A DNA stretch of 64,000 nt from an uncultured Flavobacteriales bacterium (GCA_903945495.1 CAJAVU010000002.1:59954-123953); one strand, 5' to 3'; counted from the stretch's first letter, positions 16,777-26,384 are shown. Numbers and translations: made by a program. The notes: a model not told the origin generated them from the sequence alone.

Positions 16777-18744
16777 CTAATCACTAATCACAATATTCTT
16801 TACAACTGAATTGCCTTTCTCATCCATCACTTCTAGAAGATAGTGTCCTGAAGAAAATTCAGATAAGTCAATTGTTGGTGTGTTTTTTATTCTTTTCAAT
16901 TCTTTACCAGTATTGTCAAAAACGATAACAGAAAAGCTTCCTGAAATCCCTGAAATTGATACTAATCCATTTGTAGGATTTGGAAAAATGTTCAAGGTGT
17001 TTAAATTACTTTCATTGATTCCAGCTACGAAAGCGGTATCGTGAACCAAAGTACCCACTTTATTAATCACCCAATTCTCAGGATCAATTGTATTCATTGA
17101 TGTAATATCACTTAAATTAGGTAGAAGAAATTGATTTTGATTTGCACTAATCGAGAAACGAATCGTTGTATCTGTTGAACTTGCTCTTGAAAAACTAATT
17201 TCCAATGGATTCGTAAAAGTTGGTGTAATGGATGAAAACGACGCTGTATGTGTAATTTCAACCAACAAATCATTGCCAACCGTATTCCAACGAGCAGAAT
17301 AGGTTGGGTAGCCTTCTCCGTAATACCATTCATTGAAAAATGCCGTTAAATCTAAACCTGTTGAAGCCTCAAAACTATTTTTTAAATCCATTGCATAAGC
17401 AACACTATCGTGAAAATCTACTTGAAAGTCTTGTAATGTTTGAAAAAACAATGTGTCGTTGTCAAGAATGTTGCGCAAGGTATGAATGATTGCACCGCCC
17501 TTCTTGTAGGTTAATCGACTATTATAAATGCGAGCAATATCCAACGTGTCAGGATTGTAAACACTACCATTCGCCAAAGAATATGCGGAAGTATGCCATC
17601 CATTCAATAGAGCAGCTTTCTCGGCAGGATAAAATTCCTCCAACATCAAATATTCTGAATAAGTCGCAAAACCTTCGCTCAACCAAACATCAGAGAAGGA
17701 AGCAATTCCAACATGATCGCCCCACCAACTATGCGCTAGTTCATGTGTAGTTGTTTTTTTCTCAAAAACACCAATTGTCGTCATCGTTTGATGTTCCATT
17801 CCACCACTTAACGAAGCGACGCATTGACCATACTTTTGATCGTGAAATGGATATAAGCCATATAAATCAGAATACAATTCTAAAAATCCAGGTAATAAAT
17901 TACATTGCCCTTGAATCGTAGCAAGGGAAGATGCAGAACCATAAATATAATTTTGTATCAAAACAGAATCACCTGCTAGTTGAGTTGGATGCGCATAAAC
18001 ATTATACTCGGAATAAGGGGCAATTGCGACACTTATCAAGTAATACAGAATTGGACGATCGTTAAACCATTCGTAACGTGATGTTCCATTTCCTAGGTTA
18101 ACAACATTCTGTAAAACGCCATTTGATCCTGCTTTACATGTTGAAGGAACTGTAACGTGAACTTCAGAACTATCTACTTTATCACGTAAAATTTGTTTAC
18201 ATGGAAACCACTCGTGTGCTAAGAATGGACAAGAAACCGTCCACGTAACGCGTGAGCCAATTGAAACAACTTGTGCATTTGTAACACCACTGCCTCCAAA
18301 AGGATTTGTAGCAGGATTTGGTGGCGTACCAGCATAATCGATTGATAAAATGAAATTTTCATCTCCCAAAGCATTAATTGGAACCTTCAAAACGGAAGCC
18401 GTTCGTATATAGGAAGTAATTGTTCCATTCAATCGCAATTCTGAAATCACCATGCTTGGATACAATTCCAATACAATCGAATCCATTGCTTCCAATGTTG
18501 TTGCATGCATGTCAACTGTTCCACTCAATGTTGTCACCAAATTGGACATGGATAAATCTAACTTGTAGAAATGCACATCGTATTTGTTTGCATCTACTTC
18601 CTCAATTGGTGTCAATGTTTTTTGTCCAGATAGATTTTTTATTGATTGATGCGACAATGCGCAAGAATGCACTTCATCCTCTTGACTAAAAGCAATTGTA
18701 TTATATGCAACAACAAGAATAGTAAGTAGTAGACTTGATCTCAT
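16777..18744 (-). CDS. secreted M1-family metallopeptidase with T9SS sorting domain (copy 2)
   Basis: 655 aa. A signal peptide (residues 1-20) is followed by an aminopeptidase-N-like fold. The zinc motif H-E-L-A-H (about 334-338) has its third ligand in S-E-G-F-A-T about 20 residues on, and the exopeptidase motif is seen as G-G-M-E-H-Q. The last ~80 residues start with I-F-P-N-P-T and form a type IX secretion domain, so the enzyme is exported through T9SS. The upstream neighbour on the same strand is a close paralogue 4 bp away, so the pair arose by tandem duplication and is probably co-transcribed. Function: extracellular peptide trimming, inferred. Confidence 0.9.
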   Translation of the reverse strand: MRSSLLLTILVVAYNTIAFSQEDEVHSCALSHQSIKNLSGQKTLTPIEEVDANKYDVHFYKLDLSMSNLVTTLSGTVDMHATTLEAMDSIVLELYPSMVISELRLNGTITSYIRTASVLKVPINALGDENFILSIDYAGTPPNPATNPFGGSGVTNAQVVSIGSRVTWTVSCPFLAHEWFPCKQILRDKVDSSEVHVTVPSTCKAGSNGVLQNVVNLGNGTSRYEWFNDRPILYYLISVAIAPYSEYNVYAHPTQLAGDSVLIQNYIYGSASSLATIQGQCNLLPGFLELYSDLYGLYPFHDQKYGQCVASLSGGMEHQTMTTIGVFEKKTTTHELAHSWWGDHVGIASFSDVWLSEGFATYSEYLMLEEFYPAEKAALLNGWHTSAYSLANGSVYNPDTLDIARIYNSRLTYKKGGAIIHTLRNILDNDTLFFQTLQDFQVDFHDSVAYAMDLKNSFEASTGLDLTAFFNEWYYGEGYPTYSARWNTVGNDLLVEITHTASFSSITPTFTNPLEISFSRASSTDTTIRFSISANQNQFLLPNLSDITSMNTIDPENWVINKVGTLVHDTAFVAGINESNLNTLNIFPNPTNGLVSISGISGSFSVIVFDNTGKELKRIKNTPTIDLSEFSSGHYLLEVMDEKGNSVVKNIVISD

Positions 18745-18748
18745 AGTT

Positions 18749-20713
18749 TTAATTTTTCACAACATTTTCAATGTCAATTATACGACCATTTGCTTTAAAG
18801 ACAAATAGATAATTTCCATTTCTATATGCCGAAACGTCCACTGTTAGGTTTCCATCTACCAAATGATTCGCAATGTTTTTTCCTTCAGTAGAAAAAATTG
18901 TCAATTCACAATTTTGATCAGATTGAATTGAAATAAGTGTATTCGATGGGTTTGGGTATAAAACAATATTTGAAGCGCCAATTTGTTCATCCAAACCTAC
19001 TAAGAAATTAATGTCATGATTGTTCGTTCCAACTTTATTGATTATCCAATTTGAAGGGTCAATAGCTGAAATATTCGTTACTGTTCCAATTGCAGGCACT
19101 AAAAACTGATTTAAATTGGATGTAATATCAAAACGAATGGTCGTATCAGCCAACCCGCTACGTGCAAATTTAATTTCCAATGGATTTGTAAATGTTGGCG
19201 TTATGCTTGATGCAGAAGTTGAATGTGTTATTTCCAACAATAAATCTGTTCCAACTACATTCCATCGGGTTGAATACGTTGGATAACCTTCTCCAAAATA
19301 CCACTGATCAAAGGCTTCTGTAAAGTCGAGTCCACTTGCAGCCTCCAATTCAGCTTGAACATCTGTTCCTACAGCGACACTATCTTTAAAATTCGTTTGA
19401 TAATTTTTTAAAGCGTTAAAGAAGGTTGCGTCATTATTAACCATGAAACGGAAAGTGTGAACAATTGCGGCGCCTTTGTCGTACGTCAGACGACCGTCAA
19501 AAATGCGTGATTCGTTTAAGCTATCTAGAACCCAAACAGCACCATTGGGTTGCGACATAATATTGTCATGAATATCAATTAAATGTTGAGTTGTTTCGGC
19601 AGGATAAAGCGCTTCTTTCATCAAATATTCTGAATACGCAGCAAACCCTTCATTCACCCAAATGTCTGTCCATGAAGCACACGTAACATTGTCACCAAAC
19701 CACTGATGACCCAATTCATGCGCCGTTAAACTTTTTTCAAAAAATCCTTGTGTTGTCATCGTTTGATGTTCCATTCCACCACTCAATGGCGCCATACAAT
19801 GTCCGTATTTTTCATCCGCGAATGGATATAATCCGAATAAATCTGAAAACAATTCTAGAAAATCGACAGTTTCATCAATTTCATCTTGAAAATTCGGTAA
19901 AGTTGCTGGATTGTCGTAAATGAAATTTTGGATTAAAACAGGAGCAGTAGCGCCAACTGGGTTAGCATATACGTTATATTCAATATATTTCGCAACAGCC
20001 ACAGAAATTAAGTAATAATTAATCATGTGGCGATTTTTCCATTCATAGCGCGTTGTGCCGTTTCCAAGAGGAACGACATTTTCTAAAATACCATTTGATC
20101 CTCCTTTACAATTGTTTGGAACCGTTAATTTAACTGCAGAACTATCAGCTTTGTCAGTCAATGATTGTTTACATGGCCACCATTCATAAGCAGCAAAAGA
20201 TTCAGACAACGACCAAGTTACTTTATTACCCCACGAAGGAGAAGTAGCGTTTGTCATTCCTGAACCTCCAAGTGGATTTGTAGCAGCTGTTGGAGGTGTG
20301 CCGCTGTAATCTACCGCTATAATGAAAGCGTCACCTGTGTTTGCATTTACTGGAGCTTTTATAGCGGAATTGACACGTGAATAACTCACAGGTGTTCCAT
20401 TCACACGAATCTCAGAAATTGTAAAGGTGTTAAACAATTCAAATAAGGCAGAATCCAAATTTTCATTAGCTGTTGCATGAATTTCAGCTGTACCAGCAAC
20501 GGAAGTGTTTAAGTTCGTCATTGCCAAATCCAAATCGTAGTAATGAACGTTGTAGCGTTCCGATTCTGCGATTTGGGCTACTGAAAGCGAATTACTTTTT
20601 AATGATTGACCTTTGAATTTAGATCGATTCGCACAAGTTGTAGAATTTTCATCTTGCGCTTTTGCAGCAAATACTGATATTCCAATTAAGAAAATGGAGA
20701 AAATATGTTTCAT
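18749..20713 (-). CDS. secreted M1-family metallopeptidase with T9SS sorting domain (copy 1)
   Basis: 654 aa and co-linear with the adjacent copy 2. It has a signal peptide (M-K-H-I-F-S-I-F, ending in K-A-Q), G-G-M-E-H-Q, the zinc motif H-E-L-G-H-Q-W-F-G-D (about residue 331) with the distal Glu in N-E-G-F-A-A-Y, and a T9SS tail starting L-Y-P-N-P-S. The ATG at 20713 is chosen. A GTG six codons upstream lacks support and would add residues before a good signal peptide. As the first gene of the pair it probably carries the promoter. Confidence 0.9.
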   Translation of the reverse strand: MKHIFSIFLIGISVFAAKAQDENSTTCANRSKFKGQSLKSNSLSVAQIAESERYNVHYYDLDLAMTNLNTSVAGTAEIHATANENLDSALFELFNTFTISEIRVNGTPVSYSRVNSAIKAPVNANTGDAFIIAVDYSGTPPTAATNPLGGSGMTNATSPSWGNKVTWSLSESFAAYEWWPCKQSLTDKADSSAVKLTVPNNCKGGSNGILENVVPLGNGTTRYEWKNRHMINYYLISVAVAKYIEYNVYANPVGATAPVLIQNFIYDNPATLPNFQDEIDETVDFLELFSDLFGLYPFADEKYGHCMAPLSGGMEHQTMTTQGFFEKSLTAHELGHQWFGDNVTCASWTDIWVNEGFAAYSEYLMKEALYPAETTQHLIDIHDNIMSQPNGAVWVLDSLNESRIFDGRLTYDKGAAIVHTFRFMVNNDATFFNALKNYQTNFKDSVAVGTDVQAELEAASGLDFTEAFDQWYFGEGYPTYSTRWNVVGTDLLLEITHSTSASSITPTFTNPLEIKFARSGLADTTIRFDITSNLNQFLVPAIGTVTNISAIDPSNWIINKVGTNNHDINFLVGLDEQIGASNIVLYPNPSNTLISIQSDQNCELTIFSTEGKNIANHLVDGNLTVDVSAYRNGNYLFVFKANGRIIDIENVVKN

Positions 20714-20765
20714 AGTCTGATTTAAGAACACTAAAGTAGTGAATCTTATTCAGAAACAAAATAGC

Positions 20766-21206
20766 CTAGCGAAGTTGGTCTTGCTTGATTACATGGATAA
20801 AATGGAATCCTTTTGGTCCAAATTCTTCATTGTAGAAAAATTTGTGTGCTTTGAAATTCGAGGTATAAGAATCGAGTGCAATCATTGAACAACCTTCTTC
20901 GTTTGCTTTGTTTTTTAAGTAGCTAAATAAGATTTTTCCAGCGCCTTTTGAACGGTATTTTGACGAAACAACCAAATTGTCAATTTCTAAATACTTTCCG
21001 CACCACAATTTTGTTCCAATCCAAAATCCTGCGATACCCAGGCATTTTTCACCATCAAAAACAGCAGCTTGACCATAACGATTGTTCGGAAGCATGTTTT
21101 CTAAATCATGTGCATAGGCATCTGAAGTAAGACTTGGATACAATTCTTGCATTACCTCAAGTTGAGCGAGCATTTCTTCTTTTCCGTTTAATTCGCGAAC
21201 AATCAT
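20766..21206 (-). CDS. GNAT-family N-acetyltransferase
   Basis: 146 aa. The acetyl-CoA-binding signature R-S-K-G-A-G-K-I-L-F-S-Y-L (Q/R-x-x-G-x-G/A type) is at about residues 85-100, followed by a D-S-Y-T-S-N-F-x-A-H-K-F-F strand-helix as in typical GNATs. The acceptor is unknown. The ATG overlaps the 3' end of the upstream S9 peptidase gene by 4 bp, so the two are translationally coupled. Confidence 0.82.
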   Translation of the reverse strand: MIVRELNGKEEMLAQLEVMQELYPSLTSDAYAHDLENMLPNNRYGQAAVFDGEKCLGIAGFWIGTKLWCGKYLEIDNLVVSSKYRSKGAGKILFSYLKNKANEEGCSMIALDSYTSNFKAHKFFYNEEFGPKGFHFIHVIKQDQLR

Positions 21207-23548
21207 TTTTTGTAATTTAATATCAATTCGTTGTAGAATAACTCATAAATTCTGCGGTATTCATCGTTCCACGAATACGCTTCTTTAAAACCATGTGCTT
21301 CCACAGGAAAAACAGCTAATTCCCAATTTTCCTTTCCTAATTCGATAAAACGCTGACTCAAACGAACAACATCCTGAAATTGAACATTGTCATCCACCAT
21401 TCCATGAAGCATTAACAATTTACCTTCAAGATTGTTGGCATAATAGATCGGTGAACTTTTGCGATAGGCTTCAGGATCTGTTCCTGGATAATTCAAAATA
21501 TTGCTCGTGTATTCGTGATTGTAATGTGCCCAATCTGTTACAGAACGCAATGCTGCTCCACATGGAAATTCTCCGGGAGTTGTCAACATGGCCATCAGCG
21601 TAATGAAACCACCATACGATCCTCCATAAATCCCAACTCTGTTTGAATCGATTCCTAGTTGATTCACCAAATACGCTTTCCCAGACAAATGATCTTGTAA
21701 ATCTTGTCCGCCCATGTGACGATAAATCGCAGTTCTGTAATCACGACCGTAACCTTCACTCGCACGATAATCAATGTCCAAAACCGTAAATCCATTGTCA
21801 ACCAACATGTTGTGGAACATATATTCACGGTAATAATTACTCCAATAGTTATGGGCATTTTGCAAATATCCAGCACCATGTACGAAAATTACTGCAGCTT
21901 GGTTTTTGTTTCCAGTAGGATTGTACAAACGAGCATACACATCTTTGCTGTCTGAACCTTTGAAGGTAATGACTTCTGGTTCACGCCAGTTGTAAGCATC
22001 AAATTGCTTAGTTGTTGAGTGGGTGATTTGCTTCAATTGTGTGCTTGTCACATTCGCTGCAGTGTATAATTCCCAAGGCTTATTTTTGGATGAATAACGA
22101 ACAGCGAGAGTTTTTTCATCAGGAGAAAGAGTTACATCGTGATATCCTGGTTTTGTAAGTAGTGGAACCATTTTTCTCGCAATAATATCGTATCGATAAA
22201 AATCACGATTTCCTGGATGTGTGTTGTTACAAGTTAAATAGAACGAGTTTCCTTCATTGTTCAATTCAATCTTGTAGATTTCCCAATTTCCTTTTGTTCG
22301 TTGTTCTTTATTCTTTGAATCAATATTGAATAAATAGAGGTGAGAATATCCTGTTTCTTCTGATTGATAATATACGGTTTTATTGTCTTTTAACCATCCC
22401 AGCGTTCCTTCATCAGCGTTCCAACTTGAAATTCCTGGACCACCTATCCATGCTTCGTCGTGTTGATGATCGATTTCAGTAAATGTACCTTTGGCTAAAT
22501 CAATCAATACAATCCATCGGTCTTTGTTGTCATATGAACGAACATCACAAACTGCTAAATTTGAGTTGGTTGCAAACTTCAGCGAATGCATAATGATTTT
22601 TCGGTGACTTTGATAAAGTGCTGTGTCATTCAAATAAGCTGGTTTCTTGCGAATATCTGTCAGTTTCGAAAAGTCAATAAAATAAATGCTATCCTTTTGA
22701 ATATTCATAATCCCCAATCGATGAGAAGGATCTTCGTCGCTTACTTTTGCTCGTGCTGGAACAGGGTAGGTGTGACCGTCAGCCGAAATGTGGTGATCCA
22801 CATGTGTTTCGATTTCTTTTGGATAGTCTGAAAAGCGAAATGCAACAAATTCAGCAGATGGCGATATTTGCAGATTTTCCAATTGTTCTTTACCAGTGTA
22901 AATTGCCGATGGAAAAGGATAACGAGTTATACTATTTTTGTCATACCATTCACCAGCTTTGTTTTGATCTTGAATGTATTGAAATAAGGCATTTTCTTCC
23001 TTCATTAAAAAAGTTGAATCACCCGGATTTTCAGGAGCATTTCCGTTTTTGAAGTTGGTAACTTGTTTGACACTACCAGTAGTTTGATCATACTGAAACA
23101 AATTGATTCCTTGCTGGAAATAAACCAAAGAAGCTGCGTTAACACGTTGAATCGAATGAACACTTTGTCCTGTTTGATAAATCAATTTCGATTTTTTTAA
23201 CTTTTTATCATACGAAACCAATGCACCATCGATACTATAATAGTTTATGGCAAATGCGTGTTGTAATTTATCAAATTCAAAAATAGAGCTTGGATCCGCT
23301 TTTACAGGTTGTGGATTCTTTGATGTGACAGAATAAGCGTATGTAGTTGAACCAATTTCATTTGTTGGATTCCATTCGAAATAAATCGTACTTCCATCTA
23401 CCGACCAGCGAAAATAATCTGGTTGTTCACCAATAAAATCATTTCCTTTCATGATTTCTTTCAAAACCAAACTTGACGCATTTGGAACACTTTGAGATGT
23501 TGCACTTAATCCGAAACAAAGAAAGAAGATGGTTGCCAACTTATTCAT
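21203..23548 (-). CDS. S9 family peptidase (dipeptidyl-peptidase IV / prolyl oligopeptidase type)
   Basis: 781 aa with an N-terminal signal peptide (M-N-K-L-A-T-I-F-F-L-C-F-G-L-S-A-T-S-Q). The first ~500 residues form the beta-propeller that gates the active site. The C-terminal alpha/beta hydrolase holds the nucleophile in G-G-S-Y-G-G (Ser near 644), Asp near 718 in D-D-N-V-Q and His near 752 in E-A-H-G-F. The family releases N-terminal dipeptides or cleaves after proline. Periplasmic or outer-membrane location is inferred. It ends with a 4-bp overlap with the GNAT gene. Confidence 0.9.
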   Translation of the reverse strand: MNKLATIFFLCFGLSATSQSVPNASSLVLKEIMKGNDFIGEQPDYFRWSVDGSTIYFEWNPTNEIGSTTYAYSVTSKNPQPVKADPSSIFEFDKLQHAFAINYYSIDGALVSYDKKLKKSKLIYQTGQSVHSIQRVNAASLVYFQQGINLFQYDQTTGSVKQVTNFKNGNAPENPGDSTFLMKEENALFQYIQDQNKAGEWYDKNSITRYPFPSAIYTGKEQLENLQISPSAEFVAFRFSDYPKEIETHVDHHISADGHTYPVPARAKVSDEDPSHRLGIMNIQKDSIYFIDFSKLTDIRKKPAYLNDTALYQSHRKIIMHSLKFATNSNLAVCDVRSYDNKDRWIVLIDLAKGTFTEIDHQHDEAWIGGPGISSWNADEGTLGWLKDNKTVYYQSEETGYSHLYLFNIDSKNKEQRTKGNWEIYKIELNNEGNSFYLTCNNTHPGNRDFYRYDIIARKMVPLLTKPGYHDVTLSPDEKTLAVRYSSKNKPWELYTAANVTSTQLKQITHSTTKQFDAYNWREPEVITFKGSDSKDVYARLYNPTGNKNQAAVIFVHGAGYLQNAHNYWSNYYREYMFHNMLVDNGFTVLDIDYRASEGYGRDYRTAIYRHMGGQDLQDHLSGKAYLVNQLGIDSNRVGIYGGSYGGFITLMAMLTTPGEFPCGAALRSVTDWAHYNHEYTSNILNYPGTDPEAYRKSSPIYYANNLEGKLLMLHGMVDDNVQFQDVVRLSQRFIELGKENWELAVFPVEAHGFKEAYSWNDEYRRIYELFYNELILNYKK

Positions 23549-23631
23549 AGACTTATTTTTCTGTAAAAATAGAAATTCCCAATTAGTAGGGAAGAACTTA
23601 TTCTAATCGAATTTCAAAATTGATGATCAGC

Positions 23632-23713
23632 CATAGATAAAGCATTGATACAGCATAGATAAAGTATTGATAAAGCATGGATAATGCATGCAAGAGCATG
23701 AGGAATGCATAAG
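23632..23713. repeat. 11-bp degenerate tandem repeat, about seven units
   Basis: Units of the form CATNGATAAAG run head to tail: 23632, 23643, 23654, 23665, 23676, 23687 (10 bp) and 23697, with a partial unit at 23708. The period is close to one DNA helical turn. The array lies upstream of the S9 peptidase gene and downstream of the terminator of the next minus-strand gene. Confidence 0.65.
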
Positions 23714-23729
23714 AAAAATTAGGTTAAAG

Positions 23730-23760
23730 AAAAAAGGCCTCATCCGAAAATGAAGCCCTT
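23730..23760 (-). terminator. intrinsic terminator of the barrel-protein gene
   Basis: Read on the minus strand, GGCTTCAT and ATGAGGCC form an 8-bp stem with one mismatch around a short loop, then TTTTTTC. It lies about 60 bp downstream of the stop at 23821. Confidence 0.75.
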
Positions 23761-23783
23761 ACTTTAGGTTAGTTGTTATATTC

Positions 23784-23818
23784 AATCATGAATCATGAAT
23801 CATGAATCATGAATCACG
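23784..23818. repeat. heptamer tandem array (AATCATG) at a stop codon
   Basis: Four AATCATG units and one AATCACG unit run without interruption and end 2 bp from the stop codon of the minus-strand gene at 23821. The layout mirrors the AATCACA array at 16142-16180. Confidence 0.75.
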
Positions 23819-23820
23819 AA

Positions 23821-25020
23821 TTAGTTATGTATCGGACGTTTGCTTTTCTGAACATTAAAACCAACATTTACACCAGCCATTCCGCCTCCTTTTTGTGAAG
23901 AATAGAAAACGTTTACAGGAATGTTCAGTGAACCGGCGCGAAACGTTCTTCCCACAGCAAAAACAAACATGGTGTTCAGTGCAAGATCTCCACGCGTATC
24001 GCCATAACGTTTATCAAAATTGTACGTGTGATTTAATTCAGTTGGCGTTGGAGCAACAAATGAGCCCGTTGTATTGTAGATTGGATCATCGCTAAATTCT
24101 CTCAAAGCATAAGCGTCCCAATCAGCCTCAGAAAAGTATTGCTGATTATCACTGAACTGGTTATCGCTATCAAAGAACCCTTGAGATGTTTTTTTAATGC
24201 TAAATCCAGGTCCAAAAGCCAGTTCCCAACCCGATTTACCAAATCTAAATCCATTCATAATTGTAATAGAAGGAATAAATTGACCTTGTTCCAAACCTGA
24301 AACATTGACGATTCCTTCAACAAGTGCTGAGAAATTTTCTGTTCCCACATATTGTCCTTCCAATTGGAAGCCAATCATACTAACTACAGGAACAATTCCT
24401 AAGCCTCCTTGTGATTCTGGACGCAAAGCAAATTCATTCATTGCACCTGTTAAATACGCTCCACCAATTCGTGGTCCTGTATTGTTGATTTTTCCAACGT
24501 TGTTTGAGGTTATCAATTCATTTTTGAATTCTAAACGGTCAGCAACCTCTTTCTGAACATCTACCTTGTGCATTTCTTTCAACAGAATTTCAATCATGCG
24601 TTGGAGTTCGATTTCTTGATCGTCAAATTCTTTCACCGAAGACATATAAATCGTATGATTTTTTACATCAACTATTTTAAGCGTTAAAGCGATTTTATTT
24701 CCTAATCCATCAATGCTCCCGCAAAGTACGTAGTCAACATTTAATTCTTTACCAAGTTTAACAAGGCAATTTTGTCCGTAGCAATCAGTTTTGAATTCCG
24801 CATTCGCTTTTAAAGCATCGGCCATATCAAATTCATCATACACTTTATATTTCGCCATTTTGATTAATTCAAGGCGCATCATTTTCGCTGCAATCTCAGG
24901 TCGCGTTTCCAAACTATTAACATTTGGATTCGCAACAGCAATTGTTGGAAGTGATTCTTGGCTCATTCCAAAGAAAGAACCTAAGATAAACAATACGATA
25001 AGTGAAACAGAAGTTTTCAT
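23821..25020 (-). CDS. exported protein with TolB/CsgG-like N-terminal domain and putative beta-barrel C-terminus
   Basis: 399 aa. The signal peptide covers residues 1-20 (ending G-M-S-Q). Residues ~25-150 resemble the nucleotide-binding-like TolB-N/CsgG fold seen in many Bacteroidota proteins: T-I-A-V-A-N-P-N-V at the start, then C-Y-G-Q-N-C-L-V-K-L-G-K-E-L-N-V-D-Y-V-L-C-G-S, then the I-A-L-T-L-K-I-V-D strand. From about residue 190 the sequence alternates hydrophobic and polar residues with many Gly and aromatics, like an outer-membrane barrel. I do not recognise a named family. It is monocistronic with its own terminator. Confidence 0.65.
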   Translation of the reverse strand: MKTSVSLIVLFILGSFFGMSQESLPTIAVANPNVNSLETRPEIAAKMMRLELIKMAKYKVYDEFDMADALKANAEFKTDCYGQNCLVKLGKELNVDYVLCGSIDGLGNKIALTLKIVDVKNHTIYMSSVKEFDDQEIELQRMIEILLKEMHKVDVQKEVADRLEFKNELITSNNVGKINNTGPRIGGAYLTGAMNEFALRPESQGGLGIVPVVSMIGFQLEGQYVGTENFSALVEGIVNVSGLEQGQFIPSITIMNGFRFGKSGWELAFGPGFSIKKTSQGFFDSDNQFSDNQQYFSEADWDAYALREFSDDPIYNTTGSFVAPTPTELNHTYNFDKRYGDTRGDLALNTMFVFAVGRTFRAGSLNIPVNVFYSSQKGGGMAGVNVGFNVQKSKRPIHN

Positions 25021-25220
25021 ATTTATTCAATTTTTAGTTGAACAAATATTTCACTTTCTCAAGGCGTTCTCATAATCGAATTTGCAATGTAATAAAGTGA
25101 TGTTTGTGAATATCCAACAAATAAGAGCTAAAAATCAATTATAAATCAATTTTATTTGCGATTTAAGCAATTGACTAATTAGTCAGTTGTGATATTCGCA
25201 GAAAATGTAAGGGTTTTTTA

Positions 25221-26231
25221 TCAAAAACTTAAATCTGCTTCGATTTTCTTTTTGAAGGAATTAATTGTGCGTTCGAATTCAAAGAAGAAATTATTGCGTT
25301 CTTTTTCATTCACAATACTTATTAAGCTTGAATTTGCTAGTTGTTTATCGATAATTAGTTTGGAATCGTTCACGTAATGCTCATTCGTTGTTTCCAAATA
25401 GTTCATAATATTATGCGTCAAATACAAGCCTTGAAGCTCTTTACTTTGATAAAAGAAAGTTGCATCGGAGTTGATTGTTTCATTTAAGTACATTTTGAAA
25501 TCATTTCCGCTTGCCGGAGCTTGTGTGCCGAACATGAATTTCTTACCGATGTTTGCCTGCTCACGCAAATGCGCAGATAGCATGTGTACTCGATCGTACA
25601 AGAAAACAGCATATTCAGGATCCTCAAACAAATGTGCGTTATAATAGTAATGAATCTGACGCAAGAATCCGCGCATGAACTCTGGATCGTAAATTTCTTG
25701 GGACGGAATTGAATTGTAAATCTGTAAAATTTCCTTTCCTAATGAAAAAGCTGTTTCACTCGTTTTTTCATGTTTGAAAGGTAAATCTTTATAAGCGCTA
25801 ATTTGCAAATGGGTTTTCGCCCAGAAATACAATTTGAAACGCACCAATTGTGGGAAATTCAAGAGTTGAAACAATTGAATATTATTCACCGATAAAATGA
25901 TTTCTGGTGAAGAGAGTGATTTCAATTTTTGAAATGCTATTAAAATTCCTTCCAAATACGATTCTAAACTAAAATCGAAGGTATCTAATGGTGGATATGA
26001 AAAAACAACCTTGCCATTACCAAATTCACACAAAGCGTCAAAAGAAATGTTGTAATGTCCACAAATCTTTTTTACCTCCTGAATCGTAAGAGGTGTTTCA
26101 TTTCGATAGCGACGATAAACAGCGTCTGGACTTATACTTAAAATGTCCGATAATGCGTTTCCCAGTGAATCTTCTCCAGCTATTTTTTGTTTGAGTAGCT
26201 GAAATAAGGTAGTTTGAATGTCTTGTTTCAT
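25221..26231 (-). CDS. helix-turn-helix regulator (BetR/XRE-like) with large helical C-terminal domain
   Basis: 336 aa. Residues ~10-70 carry a helix-turn-helix of the type L-G-N-A-L-S-D-I-L-S-I-S-P-D-A-V-Y-R-R-Y with E-T-P-L-T-I-Q-E-V-K-K-I-C downstream, common in Bacteroidota regulators of the BetR/XRE group. The remaining ~260 residues are aromatic-rich and helical with no recognised ligand domain. The target is unknown. It is divergent from rpsP, with about 150 bp between starts. Confidence 0.65.
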   Translation of the reverse strand: MKQDIQTTLFQLLKQKIAGEDSLGNALSDILSISPDAVYRRYRNETPLTIQEVKKICGHYNISFDALCEFGNGKVVFSYPPLDTFDFSLESYLEGILIAFQKLKSLSSPEIILSVNNIQLFQLLNFPQLVRFKLYFWAKTHLQISAYKDLPFKHEKTSETAFSLGKEILQIYNSIPSQEIYDPEFMRGFLRQIHYYYNAHLFEDPEYAVFLYDRVHMLSAHLREQANIGKKFMFGTQAPASGNDFKMYLNETINSDATFFYQSKELQGLYLTHNIMNYLETTNEHYVNDSKLIIDKQLANSSLISIVNEKERNNFFFEFERTINSFKKKIEADLSF

Positions 26232-26291
26232 GTCCGTATTGAATAGTTAAAAATAGAAAAAATAAACTACATTCATGAAAAAAATCAATCC

Positions 26292-26325
26292 TTGCGCTGA
26301 ACGAACGAATTATTCTCTATCTTTA
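26292..26325 (+). promoter_or_regulatory. rpsP operon promoter
   Basis: TTG at 26292-26294 and TATCTTTA at 26318-26325 are separated by 23 bp. The -7 element differs from TAnnTTTG at the last base. The predicted start leaves a leader of about 50-55 nt that includes the hairpin at 26354-26368. Confidence 0.5.
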
Positions 26326-26353
26326 CACCCTTAAATAATTTTATTTATAAATC

Positions 26354-26368
26354 GAGGTTTCGCACCTC
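26354..26368 (+). other. small hairpin in the rpsP leader
   Basis: GAGGT-TTCGC-ACCTC forms a 5-bp stem with a 5-nt loop that ends 16 nt before the rpsP ATG. It could be a leader element for translational control of the ribosomal protein operon; this is inference from position only. Confidence 0.35.
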
Positions 26369-26384
26369 ACATTGTAAAACAACT

